Part shown: positions 17,207 to 26,564 of the stretch, in pieces
Position numbering within the stretch: the stretch's first letter is position 1
Layout: the number at the start of each line of letters is the position of its first letter
Assembly: GCA_001586195.1 (NCBI GenBank)
Contig: CP014609.1
Coordinates: forward strand, 842,001-906,000
DNA length: 64,000 bases
Direction: 5' to 3'
From: Solibacillus silvestris
Lineage (GTDB): Bacteria; Bacillota; Bacilli; Bacillales_A; Planococcaceae
Made by a program: the position numbers and the translations under genes
Notes under the pieces: generated by a model
What the model was told of the DNA's origin: nothing
The model's input: only the letters and a program-made list of their open reading frames with translations
Databases searched by the model: none

Positions 17207-17932
17207 GTGATATTAGTCGTTGGTGGAGCAGGCTATGTTGGAAGCCATGTCGTAAATTTATTACTGGAAAAAGGGCCGGTCGTTGTGTATGATAATTTAT
17301 CCACAGGACACCGCGGATCAGTTGATGAGCGGGCTATTTTTATTGAAGGCGATTTATCAGATCAGAAACGTCTAACACAAATCTTCACGTTGTTTCCCGT
17401 TCAATCTGTCATCCATTTCGCAGCATCAGACTCAGTCAGGGAAGCAATGGGGAATCCTGAATATTATTATGAAAATAATGTTGGCGGCACATTGGCGTTA
17501 CTGAAAGTCATGCGGGCGTGCAGAGTGAAAAATATTGTGTTATCTTTAGCTGTTACTGAGGAAAATAAGCTACTAGAGCAAAAGTGCATGATTGAACAGA
17601 TGCTTGAAGTTTATACAAAAGCTTATGATATGAATGGGATTGTTCTTCGTTATTGTAAGAGTAAGAATGTACAAGCAACGGATAGTGAAAGTCCTGAAGA
17701 TGCGATTTCTGATGGGACATGCAACAAGGGTTTTAACAATGTGACCAATGTAGCGAATGCCCATGTTTTGGTGCTTGAAGCATTAGAGCGGGGCGAATTG
17801 GCTTATAAAATGTATGATTTATCTAATGTTAGCTCGGAAAATTTGCAGCAGGAGTTGGAGTGGCAGGCGGAACGGAATGTACATGAAATGATTGAAGATG
17901 CATGGAATTGGCATGAAAACTCAAAATGTTAG
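17207..17932 (+). CDS. GalE-like NAD-dependent epimerase, internally deleted and probably inactive
   Basis: A 241-residue relative of UDP-glucose 4-epimerase, against about 330 for the family. The cofactor motif GGAGYVGSH, the DNLSTGH loop, IHFAA and the YYENNVGGT segment are kept. The part that should hold the catalytic Ser and the YxxxK pair is missing: the chain runs from NIVLSLAVTEENK straight to EQMLEVYTKAYDMNGIVLRYC. The sugar-binding C-terminal half is also eroded. It starts at GTG 17207 after AAGGGGGA. The frame is still open, so it could encode a folded non-catalytic protein, but a decaying gene is more likely. A full-length galE is at 20728. Confidence 0.8.
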   Translation: MILVVGGAGYVGSHVVNLLLEKGPVVVYDNLSTGHRGSVDERAIFIEGDLSDQKRLTQIFTLFPVQSVIHFAASDSVREAMGNPEYYYENNVGGTLALLKVMRACRVKNIVLSLAVTEENKLLEQKCMIEQMLEVYTKAYDMNGIVLRYCKSKNVQATDSESPEDAISDGTCNKGFNNVTNVANAHVLVLEALERGELAYKMYDLSNVSSENLQQELEWQAERNVHEMIEDAWNWHENSKC

Positions 17933-18038
17933 CGTATTACTCTGTTACAATTCAATTTGTAGCAGTTTTTTTGCGTCTAGTATAAAAACAGTGGTAAAAT
18001 AGTTAGATGTTGAAGAACAGAAAGTGTGGTTTTTAAAA

Positions 18039-18836
18039 ATGAAAGTATTATTTATTGGCGATATCGTCGGTTCTATCGGTCGCGATGCGGTAGAGCAGTA
18101 TTTGCCTCGATTGAAGAAAAAATATAATTTAGATGTAGTCATTGCAAACGGTGAAAACGCTGCAGCAGGGCGCGGCATTACACGTGCGATCTACAATGAT
18201 TTACTGCAAATGGGTGTCGATGTTATTACGATGGGGAACCATACGTGGGACAACAAGGACATTTTTGATTTTATCGATGACGCGGATTACTTAGTGCGTC
18301 CGGCAAACTTTTCAAAAGATGCACCAGGCCGCGGTATGACACAAGTGTCGAAAAACGGTGTAACAATTTCAGTCATTAATCTGCACGGTCGCGTATTTTT
18401 ACCGCCACATGAAGATCCGTTTGCGATGGCAGTCGAAATGGTCGAAGAAGCGAAAAAAACATCGCCAATCGTATTTGTTGATTTCCACGCTGAAGCAACA
18501 AGTGAAAAAATCGCATTAAGCTGGCATCTGGACGGCAAAGCATCTGTCGTTGTCGGAACGCATACACATGTCCAAACAGCGGACAACCGCATTTATCCAG
18601 GGGGTACAGCATACATTACAGATGTTGGTATGACAGGTCCATATGATGAAGTGTTAGGTATGGGAAAAGATAACGTCATCTATAAATTCCTGACAAATAT
18701 GCCGGCACGTTACGAAGTACCGAAAAAAGGCCGTGCTGTATTAAGTGCATTCTTCGTAGAAATTGATGACAAAACAGGTAAAGCGATTCGCCAGGAACGT
18801 GTATTGATTAATGAGGATAATCCGTTTCAAGTGTAA
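18039..18836 (+). CDS. ymdB: YmdB metallophosphodiesterase (2',3'-cNMP phosphodiesterase)
   Basis: A 265-residue TIGR00282-type metallophosphoesterase: MKVLFIGDIVGSIGR (metal D), IANGENAAAGRGI (N/E), MGNHTWD (GNH), FHAEATSEK and VVGTHTHVQTAD (metal histidines). In B. subtilis YmdB influences biofilm gene expression and RNA turnover. The frame is open from GTG 18024, but ATG 18039 gives the family N-terminus. In B. subtilis it sits between rny and spoVS. Here it is flanked on both sides by polysaccharide genes. Confidence 0.95.
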   Translation: MKVLFIGDIVGSIGRDAVEQYLPRLKKKYNLDVVIANGENAAAGRGITRAIYNDLLQMGVDVITMGNHTWDNKDIFDFIDDADYLVRPANFSKDAPGRGMTQVSKNGVTISVINLHGRVFLPPHEDPFAMAVEMVEEAKKTSPIVFVDFHAEATSEKIALSWHLDGKASVVVGTHTHVQTADNRIYPGGTAYITDVGMTGPYDEVLGMGKDNVIYKFLTNMPARYEVPKKGRAVLSAFFVEIDDKTGKAIRQERVLINEDNPFQV

Positions 18837-18853
18837 ATAAAAAGTAAACTAAG

Positions 18854-18906
18854 AACACCTATTACTGATGGGGGCAGCGGCCTTTTTTCAGTGATAGGTG
18901 TTTTTT
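18854..18906 (+). terminator. ymdB terminator
   Basis: AACACCTATTACTGA pairs with TCAGTGATAGGTGTT around a 20-base loop, with a T6 tail. Confidence 0.85.
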
Positions 18907-19110
18907 GTTGTAGCTTCTATGCATTAATTTTATGTTAAAAGAATAATTAATATTAAAGATGGAAATTATAATTGTGGAAAATATTAAGTTTGAAAGGGAT
19001 TTAATAACTATGAATCTAGAAAGTAATAGTTATGTTGCTTACTTACAGATTTATATCCAACAGAAAAATGTTTTCAAAAGAAGTTAATATAATCTGAGGG
19101 AGAAATTAGT

Positions 19111-20019
19111 ATGAAGAATGTATGGAAGTGGTTAATTAGTATTGTATTAGTTTTATGTGGTGGGAGTCTTATTTTACTTGTGAAAGTATATGGGGATATC
19201 AAAAGTACGGCAGACGAAATTTATACACCGATTGGTGAGCGGGTACCTGATATTCGTACGGAGCCAGTTGATATTACAGTAAAAAAAGAGCCAATTTCCG
19301 CTCTTATATTAGGTGTAGATGAACGGGACAGTGATGGGGGTCGCTCTGATACGATGATTGTTTTGACGGTTAATCCAAGTTTGGAAACAACAAAAATGAT
19401 TAGTATACCGCGTGATACCTATACAGAGATAATCGGAAAAGGTTTCAAAGATAAGATAAATCATGCCTATTCTTTTGGTGGTATGGAAATGTCGGTTAAA
19501 ACAGTGGAAAACTTATTAAATATTCCTATTGACTATGTAGTGAAAGTTAATATGGAAAGTTTTGTCGATATTATTGATATTATTGGTGGAATTACAGTCT
19601 TAAATACGTTTGCTTTTAATTATGATGGAGAAAATTTCCCCACAGGGAAATTGGAAATGGATGGAGATAAATCATTAAAATATGTTCGAATGCGTTATGA
19701 TGATCCATCCGGTGATTTTGGAAGGCAAAATCGTCAAAAGCAAGTAATTCAAGGTGTTATACAAGAGAGCTTGTCGCTAAATACTATATGGAACTATAAA
19801 TCAATTTTCAAAGCAATTGAAAAAAATATTGAGCTGAATGTTGTATTTGAAGATTTTCTTCGCATACGTAAAAATTACGGGGACAGCTTGAAACAAATCG
19901 AACAGCTTTATATAAGTAACGGGTCATCCATGATGAAAAATCAAATTTATTATTATTTGCCGAATGAAAGTGAACTTCAGGATATTCAGCAAAATTTACA
20001 AGAACATATGGAGATTTAA
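19111..20019 (+). CDS. LytR-CpsA-Psr (LCP) family glycopolymer transferase
   Basis: A 302-residue protein with an N-terminal signal-anchor helix (about 7-27) and an extracytoplasmic LCP domain: LILGVDERDSDGGRSDTMIVLTVNP, ISIPRDTY, INHAYSFGG, and the R/D pairs in RMRYDDPSGDFGRQNRQKQV. LCP enzymes transfer lipid-linked polymers such as teichoic acid or capsule to peptidoglycan. It opens the second polysaccharide block. ATG 19111 follows GAGGGAGAAATT. The actual polymer attached is inferred to be that of this locus. Confidence 0.92.
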   Translation: MKNVWKWLISIVLVLCGGSLILLVKVYGDIKSTADEIYTPIGERVPDIRTEPVDITVKKEPISALILGVDERDSDGGRSDTMIVLTVNPSLETTKMISIPRDTYTEIIGKGFKDKINHAYSFGGMEMSVKTVENLLNIPIDYVVKVNMESFVDIIDIIGGITVLNTFAFNYDGENFPTGKLEMDGDKSLKYVRMRYDDPSGDFGRQNRQKQVIQGVIQESLSLNTIWNYKSIFKAIEKNIELNVVFEDFLRIRKNYGDSLKQIEQLYISNGSSMMKNQIYYYLPNESELQDIQQNLQEHMEI

Positions 20020-20041
20020 CAGACAAGGTGGAAATAAATAA

Positions 20042-20509
20042 ATGCTAAAATCACTTACTTGGATCACAGTTTTTTTATGGATGATCCTTATTTTTTACTT
20101 TTCTCAGCAGCCAGTCCATATTTCGTATGGCTTAAGTACGACTATTACAGAACAACTTATTGAAACAGTACAAACGATTGTCCCGTTAGAAGAAGTACAC
20201 GTCGATACTGTTAATCATATTGTAAGGAAAAATGCACACTTCATTATTTATTTCTTTCTTGGAATTTTTATCTTGGGGGCACTTAGAAAAAACGGAATAA
20301 ATAGAATTCGTAGTATATGGTTAGCTCTCTTTGTTTGTATCATTTATGCAGCTTCCGATGAATTTCATCAGTTGTTTGTCCCAGGAAGGGGAGCACAGGT
20401 GAAGGATGTACTGATCGATTGTGCAGGTGCAGTTTTCGGGATAGGGACTGCAACTATAATAAGTTCAATTAGAAAAAGGAAAAAAGTCCCTTCAAAACCA
20501 CTGGTTTAA
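20042..20509 (+). CDS. VanZ-like membrane protein
   Basis: A 155-residue protein with four predicted membrane helices. It carries the VanZ-family features FYFSQQP after helix 1, HIVRKNAHFIIYFFLG, and DEFHQLFVPGRGAQVKDVLIDCAGA. Members are common in Firmicute surface-polymer loci; their function is poorly known, and VanZ itself modestly raises teicoplanin resistance. It starts 22 bases after the LCP gene, so it is co-transcribed. A terminator follows. Confidence 0.9.
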   Translation: MLKSLTWITVFLWMILIFYFSQQPVHISYGLSTTITEQLIETVQTIVPLEEVHVDTVNHIVRKNAHFIIYFFLGIFILGALRKNGINRIRSIWLALFVCIIYAASDEFHQLFVPGRGAQVKDVLIDCAGAVFGIGTATIISSIRKRKKVPSKPLV

Positions 20510-20551
20510 AAATAGGAATAAATACACAGTAAATGTAAATGTAATTGAAGC

Positions 20552-20598
20552 AGAGAGTAGAAACTTGTCGAATACGAGGTTCTATTCTCTTTTTTTAG
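20552..20598 (+). terminator. Terminator after the LCP-VanZ pair
   Basis: AGAGAGTAGAA and TTCTATTCTCT pair around a loop of about 20 bases, with a T7 tail. Confidence 0.82.
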
Positions 20599-20727
20599 GA
20601 ATAAATGAATAGTTTCTATTTCTCATGAATATGCTAAATAGACTAAATGACTGGATAAGAGAAAAATGTATTTAATGTTTAATTTAATCTTAGTTCGCCC
20701 AGTCAAACTAATTAAGGGAGGAATGTC

Positions 20728-21732
20728 ATGGAAATATTAGTTAGTGGTGGGGCGGGATATATTGGTTCGCATACTTGTATAGCACTAATTGAGGCTGGTT
20801 ACTCAGTAGTTGTCGTGGATAATCTCACCAATAGTAAAAGAGATTCCATCGAAACTATCAAAACAATTACAAGTCATGATATCCCTTTTTACGAGATTGA
20901 CGTAACAAATAAACAGGCAGTTGAGCATATTTTCAAAAATCACAAAATCCAAGGGGTGATCCATTGTGCTGGATTAAAAGCGGTAGGTGAATCTGTTGAG
21001 AAACCACTAACCTATTACGAGAATAATATAGTTAGCACACTTGTCTTAGCAAATTGTTGTTTAAAATTTGGCGTTAATCAGTTTGTATTTAGTTCATCGG
21101 CTACGGTGTACGGAGAAAATGAAGTGCCTTTTGTTGAGACAATGGATGTATTGCCTACTACGAACCCTTATGGAGAAACAAAGGCAATTTGTGAAAGAAT
21201 CCTAAATGATATTGTTAGAGCAAATTCATTGTTTTCGGTTTCTATATTGCGTTATTTCAATCCGGTAGGTGCTCATGAAAGTGGATTGATCGGTGAAGCT
21301 CCGAATGGAACACCAAATAATTTAATGCCATATATCACACAAGTGGCAAAAAGAAGACATCAATTTTTAAGTATATTCGGGAATGATTATCCGACATTGG
21401 ATGGTACAGGTGTCCGTGACTATATTCATGTGATGGATTTGGCTGAAGGGCACGTTGCTGCATTAAGCCGTATAAGAAAAGGCATTCAAATTTATAATTT
21501 AGGTACAGGTCAAGGAACAAGTGTTTTGGAGCTCGTAAAAGCATTTGAAGTAGCGAATGGAGTTTGCATACCTTTTAAAATTGTAGATCGAAGACCGGGG
21601 GATATTGCTGCTTGTTATGCGGATGTACAAAAAGCAAATAGGGAACTCGAATGGATCGCAAGAAGAGATGTGAAAAAGATGTGTGAAGATGCCTGGAAAT
21701 TTGAACAAAATTATAATCACCAAGTAGTTTAA
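20728..21732 (+). CDS. galE: UDP-glucose 4-epimerase GalE
   Basis: A 334-residue complete GalE: GGAGYIGSH cofactor motif, VIHCAGLKAVGESVEKPLTYYENN, the catalytic FSSSATVYG serine region, NPYGETK (YxxxK), SILRYFNPVGAHESGLIGE, and GTGVRDYIHVMDLAEGH. It interconverts UDP-glucose and UDP-galactose (or the GlcNAc forms), supplying precursors to the polymer. ATG 20728 follows AAGGGAGGAATGTC. It begins the long operon-like run up to 36988. Confidence 0.95.
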   Translation: MEILVSGGAGYIGSHTCIALIEAGYSVVVVDNLTNSKRDSIETIKTITSHDIPFYEIDVTNKQAVEHIFKNHKIQGVIHCAGLKAVGESVEKPLTYYENNIVSTLVLANCCLKFGVNQFVFSSSATVYGENEVPFVETMDVLPTTNPYGETKAICERILNDIVRANSLFSVSILRYFNPVGAHESGLIGEAPNGTPNNLMPYITQVAKRRHQFLSIFGNDYPTLDGTGVRDYIHVMDLAEGHVAALSRIRKGIQIYNLGTGQGTSVLELVKAFEVANGVCIPFKIVDRRPGDIAACYADVQKANRELEWIARRDVKKMCEDAWKFEQNYNHQVV

Positions 21733-21799
21733 AAATTTGTCTAGCACCATATTTCATTCACAACTTTATATGGTTAGTCGGGGGAGGACTGGATTAGTA

Positions 21800-23632
21800 G
21801 TGAATTATACTGCTAGATACACAATTTTTTCTATTCTAGATTCATTAATTGTAGTATCAGCCATTTTTATTAGTTATTTTTTATTGCATCCAACATTGAA
21901 TATTTATTCGGATGCAGTAATCGTTTTTAGTTCTATAACTTTGCTAATTAGCCATCATATAATGGCCTACTTTTTTCAACTTTATAATCGTATGTGGAGT
22001 TTAGCATCCGTAAGGGAATTATTAACAATTGGCTATGCAGTTACGACATCTGTTTGTACAGCAAGTGCCATGCAACTATTAATAAAGCAAGATATCTATT
22101 TTCGAGTAATGGTTGTTACATGGCTATTACTTATTCTTTTAATTGGCGGTTCGCGTTTTTTACTAAGAATTGCCCATGACTGGACTTCATTTAAACCAAA
22201 TGAAGATGTAAAGCGAGTATTAATTATCGGTGCAGGCGAAGCAGGTACAATGCTTCTGCGTAGCCTTAAAAGAAATCCATCACAATATCTAGTTGTTGCA
22301 TTTGTAGACGATGATCGAAATAAGCAACATTTAAAAATTGTAGATGTAAATGTATGCGGCACTACAAAGGATATTCCACAAATTGTAGAAGATAAAGGAA
22401 TTGAAGAAATCATTTTAGCTATTCCCTCTTTAAGTAAAAAAGAGATGCAAAAAATTTATACACGCTGCGGAGAAACGAAAGCAACAATAAAAATCATGCC
22501 AAAAATTGAAGATGTGATGACGGGCAAAGTTTCAGTGAAAAATATGCAGGAAATCAAAATAGAAGACCTACTTGGACGTGAAGAAGTAAAACTAGATATG
22601 TTAGCTCTCTCAAAAACTTTAACGAATAAAACAATCCTCATAACAGGTGCTGGCGGATCGATTGGTTCCGAAATCTGCCGACAAACAGCACAATTCTACC
22701 CTAAACAAATTATTTTACTCGGTCATGGAGAAAACTCCATCTATAAAATCCATATGGAATTATCAGAGAAAAATGAATACACAAATATTGAATTTGTTCC
22801 TATTATTGCTGATGTGCAGGATAGAGAACGAATTTTTGAAGTAGTTCAACACTTTCAACCTGATGTTATTTATCACGCTGCTGCGCATAAACATGTTCCA
22901 ATGATGGAAAGTAATCCTCGTGAAGCAGTGAAAAATAATATCTTCGGGACAAAAAATATAGCAGATGCGGCACATGCATCTGGTGTTTCCAACTTTGTCA
23001 TGATTTCAACTGATAAAGCGGTTAATCCGCCTAATGTTATGGGGGCAACTAAGAGAATCGCTGAAATTATTATCCAAAATCTAGCCGCCTATAGTGATAC
23101 AAACTTTGCAGCCGTGCGTTTTGGGAATGTTCTTGGCTCGCGCGGAAGTGTTATTCCCCGGTTTAAATCACAAATTGCTGCAGGCGGACCTGTCACGGTC
23201 ACGCATCCTGAAATGACTCGTTATTTTATGACAATTCCGGAAGCATCAAAACTCGTACTGCAAGCCGGTGCACTTGCTCAAGGAGGAGAAATATTTGTCC
23301 TTGACATGGGAGAGCCAATAAAAATTGTCGATCTCGCAAAAAATTTGATTCGCTTATCTGGATTTTTAGAAGATGAAATTGATATTGAATTCACTGGAAT
23401 TCGACCCGGTGAAAAAATGTACGAAGAGTTATTAAATGATGAGGAAATCCAGGAGGAGAATATCTATCCGAAAATTCATGTGGGTAAAGCGATTTGCATA
23501 GAAGAGCAGTTATTAATGACTATTCTAATTGAACTAGAAGAATGCAATTTATTAGAACTAAAACATAAGCTGCTAGATGTCGCTAATGGGAAATGGGTTA
23601 TTAGCAAGTTTTCACCTAAAACAATTGCTTGA
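21800..23632 (+). CDS. CapD/EpsC-type nucleoside-diphosphate-sugar 4,6-dehydratase (membrane)
   Basis: About 610 residues: four N-terminal membrane helices, a first Rossmann domain (VLIIGAGEAGTMLLRSL), and a second catalytic SDR domain (ILITGAGGSIGSEICRQ) with IYHAAAHKHVPMME, FVMISTDKAVNPPNVMGATKR and RPGEKMYEELL. These are the marks of UDP-GlcNAc 4,6-dehydratases such as PglF and B. subtilis EpsC, with Met/Lys replacing the Tyr of the classic YxxxK. The frame opens at TTG 21737, but GTG 21800, eleven bases after GGGGAGGA, fits better. It makes the 4-keto sugar used by the next gene. Confidence 0.92.
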   Translation: MNYTARYTIFSILDSLIVVSAIFISYFLLHPTLNIYSDAVIVFSSITLLISHHIMAYFFQLYNRMWSLASVRELLTIGYAVTTSVCTASAMQLLIKQDIYFRVMVVTWLLLILLIGGSRFLLRIAHDWTSFKPNEDVKRVLIIGAGEAGTMLLRSLKRNPSQYLVVAFVDDDRNKQHLKIVDVNVCGTTKDIPQIVEDKGIEEIILAIPSLSKKEMQKIYTRCGETKATIKIMPKIEDVMTGKVSVKNMQEIKIEDLLGREEVKLDMLALSKTLTNKTILITGAGGSIGSEICRQTAQFYPKQIILLGHGENSIYKIHMELSEKNEYTNIEFVPIIADVQDRERIFEVVQHFQPDVIYHAAAHKHVPMMESNPREAVKNNIFGTKNIADAAHASGVSNFVMISTDKAVNPPNVMGATKRIAEIIIQNLAAYSDTNFAAVRFGNVLGSRGSVIPRFKSQIAAGGPVTVTHPEMTRYFMTIPEASKLVLQAGALAQGGEIFVLDMGEPIKIVDLAKNLIRLSGFLEDEIDIEFTGIRPGEKMYEELLNDEEIQEENIYPKIHVGKAICIEEQLLMTILIELEECNLLELKHKLLDVANGKWVISKFSPKTIA

Positions 23633-23655
23633 ATATTGAATGGGAGTTAGATGCA

Positions 23656-24768
23656 ATGACTAGAAAAATATTTCTTTCATCGCCACATATGAGTGTTGAA
23701 GGATATGAAATGCAGTATGTAAAAGAAGCTTTTGATACGAATTGGATATCGCCGCTCGGAGAAAATATAAATTGCTTTGAAAAAGAGCTGGCAAAAAAAG
23801 TGGGGAGTAAATCTGCCGTTGCACTTTCTTCTGGAACAGCAGCTATTCATATGGCATTAAAAGCCGCTAAAGTCGAAGCTGGAGATATCGTTTTTTGTTC
23901 CACTCTTACGTTTGCAGCTACAGCGAATCCTATTATTTATCAAAATGCCGTGCCTGTTTTTATTGATAGTGACTATGAATCATGGAATATGTGTCCAACA
24001 GCATTAGAGAAAGCTTTTGTTAAATACCCACATGTAAAAGCTGTTATTGTCGTTCACCTTTATGGATTATCGGCAAAAATGGATGAAATTGTTCAATTAT
24101 GTAGCACATATAATGTAGCACTGATTGAAGATGCTGCAGAGTCCCTGGGAACTTATTATAAGGGTCAGCATTGCGGAACTATTGGGGATTATGGCGTTTA
24201 TTCTTTTAATGGTAACAAAATCATTACGACTTCGGGTGGTGGAATGCTTGTTTCGAATAATGAAAATGATATCGAAAAGGTACGATTCTGGGCTACTCAG
24301 TCACGTGATCCCGTAAGACACTATCAACATAGTGAATTAGGCTTCAACTATCGAATGAGTAATGTTGTCGCTGGTATAGGAAGAGGGCAATTAAAAATTT
24401 TGCATGAACGGGTGGAAAAGAAGCGAGAGATTTTCAGCTATTATAAGCGAGAGCTAGAAGGACTTAATGGCATTGAGTTCATGCCAAGTAATGAATGGAA
24501 TGAACCCAACTATTGGTTAAGTGCAATTACGTTGAATGAGAAATTAAGACCGTTAGAAGTAATGGAAGCATTGGATAGAGAAAATATTGAATCAAGGCCA
24601 GTATGGAAACCAATGCACTTGCAGCCTTTTTTTAAACACTTTGATTATATAGGTACTGATGTGTCGGAAAAATTGTTTGAAAATGGTGTATGTTTACCAT
24701 CCGATACGAAAATGACAGTTGAAGATATGGAGAGAGTTATAAATGTAATAAAGGAAGTGTGGAGATAG
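23656..24768 (+). CDS. DegT/DnrJ/EryC1/StrS-family PLP aminotransferase (EpsN/PglE-like)
   Basis: A 370-residue sugar aminotransferase: ALSSGTAAIHMALKA phosphate-binding loop, VVHLYG, IEDAAESLG, and the PLP lysine in YSFNGNKIITTSGGG. It aminates the 4-keto sugar made by the preceding dehydratase to a UDP-4-amino-sugar. The frame is open from TTG 23629, but ATG 23656 follows GGGAGTTAG and gives the family start KIFLSSPHMS. It begins 24 bases after the dehydratase stop. Confidence 0.94.
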   Translation: MTRKIFLSSPHMSVEGYEMQYVKEAFDTNWISPLGENINCFEKELAKKVGSKSAVALSSGTAAIHMALKAAKVEAGDIVFCSTLTFAATANPIIYQNAVPVFIDSDYESWNMCPTALEKAFVKYPHVKAVIVVHLYGLSAKMDEIVQLCSTYNVALIEDAAESLGTYYKGQHCGTIGDYGVYSFNGNKIITTSGGGMLVSNNENDIEKVRFWATQSRDPVRHYQHSELGFNYRMSNVVAGIGRGQLKILHERVEKKREIFSYYKRELEGLNGIEFMPSNEWNEPNYWLSAITLNEKLRPLEVMEALDRENIESRPVWKPMHLQPFFKHFDYIGTDVSEKLFENGVCLPSDTKMTVEDMERVINVIKEVWR

Positions 24769-24771
24769 AGG

Positions 24772-25392
24772 TTGAGAAAATTTAATTTATTTTTGAAAAG
24801 AATAATCGATATATTGGGAAGTATTTTTGGTTTGATTTTAACTTCACCCTTGCTTCTAATTATCGCCCTTTCAATAAAATTCACTTCAGAAGGACCGATT
24901 TTCTTTCATCAAGAAAGGTTGGGAAAAGATGGGAAGGTATTTATAATCCTAAAATATAGAACGATGGTAGTAAATGCTGAAAAGATGGGTACAGGATTAT
25001 TTATTGAACCTGAAAATGATAGCCGTATTACTAAAGTAGGCCATTTTCTTCGTTCAACTAGTCTTGATGAACTTCCACAACTTTGGAATGTTCTAATTGG
25101 AAAGATGAGTTTAGTTGGTCCAAGACCACCTGTGCCCTATTATCCTTATAAATATGAAGAATATAGTGATTTACAAAGAATGCGTTTTGATGTGAAACCT
25201 GGGATAACTGGATTATCACAAGTGACAGTAAGAAATTCTGTTTCATGGGATGAAGGCATAGTATATGACATAGAATATGTGAGAAATTTAAATGTTTGGA
25301 TTGATATAAAAATCATGTTTAAAACGTTACGCACACTTATCTATCGTGAAAATATTTATGGCAAATCTAGGTTTGACAATTGGAGGAACTGA
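24772..25392 (+). CDS. Initiating sugar-1-phosphate transferase (EpsL/PglC type)
   Basis: A 206-residue monotopic phosphoglycosyl transferase: one N-terminal re-entrant helix (residues 10-32), [40 protein letters not shown] (catalytic DE) and [15 protein letters not shown]. It places the first amino-sugar phosphate on undecaprenyl phosphate. The start is TTG 24772, after GGAGATAGAGG and three bases after the aminotransferase stop. The size matches the short PglC type, without the extra N-terminal helices of WbaP. Confidence 0.94.
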   Translation: MRKFNLFLKRIIDILGSIFGLILTSPLLLIIALSIKFTSEGPIFFHQERLGKDGKVFIILKYRTMVVNAEKMGTGLFIEPENDSRITKVGHFLRSTSLDELPQLWNVLIGKMSLVGPRPPVPYYPYKYEEYSDLQRMRFDVKPGITGLSQVTVRNSVSWDEGIVYDIEYVRNLNVWIDIKIMFKTLRTLIYRENIYGKSRFDNWRN

Positions 25393-25394
25393 TA

Positions 25395-26387
25395 ATGAAT
25401 GATGAGATAAATATATTAATTTTAAGCTGCGGAACAAGAAATAAAATTGTGCAATACTTTAAAAAAGAATTGGCAGATAAAGGTTATGTTATAGCAACGG
25501 ATTGTAGTGATTTAGCACCTGCATTCTATGATGCAGATAAATATTTCGTTGTTCCTAGAATCGAGGATGATAATTATATCGATACTATTATTTCTATTTG
25601 CAAAAAACATAATATTAAAGCAGTATTTTCATTAATTGATCCAGAAATCCACATACTGGCTAAATATAAAAAAGATTTTTTAGAGATCGGAACACTTCCA
25701 ATAATACCTAATTTAAGTATTGTTGATATGTGCTTTGACAAATATAAAATGTATCAATTCCTGATTAAAAATAATATTAAAACAATAAGAAGTTATATTG
25801 ATAAAGGAAAATTTTATCGTGATGTCGATTTGGGTTTAATAAACTATCCGGTGTTTATTAAGCCTATAAAAGGAAGTTCTAGTAACAATATAAATAAGGT
25901 TGTATCTAAAGATGAAGTAGAATTATTATTTAATCGTTTTGACAACTTAATGATTCAAGAGTATCTCGTTGGAGTTGAATATGGAATTGATGTTTATATT
26001 GATATTTTTTCCAATGAACCTGTCGCTATCTTTGCTAAAGAAAAGATTAAAATGAGAGCTGGTGAAACAGATAAAGCTATATCGGTAAAAGATTCAGAAC
26101 TATTCGAATTAATAAAGAAATTTGTGAAAATTGTTGGATTTAAAGGGGTTATTGATATTGATCTTTTTAAAGTTAACGATGAGTTTTATATTTCTGAAGT
26201 GAATCCTCGATTTGGAGGAGGGTATCCGCATGCATATGAATGTGGAGTAAATATCCCAAATATGATAATAAATAATTTAAAAGGCAATACTAATGTAGAT
26301 ATGATAGGAAAATATGATGAAAATATTTACATGATGAAGTATAACGAAATAAAAATATTAAAAAATAGTAATATGACCGTTATATAA
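25395..26387 (+). CDS. ATP-grasp protein of carbamoyl-phosphate-synthase type
   Basis: A 330-residue protein. The N-terminus INILILSCGTRNKIVQYFKKEL is a Rossmann-like pre-ATP-grasp domain. The central part has YPVFIKPIKGSSSNNI and MIQEYLVGVEYGIDVYID (ATP binding). The C-terminal part has DIDLFKVNDEFYISEVNPRFGGGYPHA, with the metal-binding E and N. Such enzymes join a carboxylate to an amine. In this locus it may add an amino acid to the amino-sugar or polymer. ATG 25395 follows GGAGGAACTG. The substrate cannot be read from sequence. Confidence 0.85.
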   Translation: MNDEINILILSCGTRNKIVQYFKKELADKGYVIATDCSDLAPAFYDADKYFVVPRIEDDNYIDTIISICKKHNIKAVFSLIDPEIHILAKYKKDFLEIGTLPIIPNLSIVDMCFDKYKMYQFLIKNNIKTIRSYIDKGKFYRDVDLGLINYPVFIKPIKGSSSNNINKVVSKDEVELLFNRFDNLMIQEYLVGVEYGIDVYIDIFSNEPVAIFAKEKIKMRAGETDKAISVKDSELFELIKKFVKIVGFKGVIDIDLFKVNDEFYISEVNPRFGGGYPHAYECGVNIPNMIINNLKGNTNVDMIGKYDENIYMMKYNEIKILKNSNMTVI

Positions 26388-26564
26388 TCAATATTTTTAA
26401 GTGAGGAAAGTAAATAGGAATAAAATAAATAATTACTTTTTATCCTATTAAAGGGGAAAATTAGTTAATAGATACTGCAGTAGTGATTAAATAAATATTT
26501 ATTAATCTTGTTAATCAATATTGCTACTCTTTTTGGGTCCAATAGATAAAAAGGTGATGGTTAA

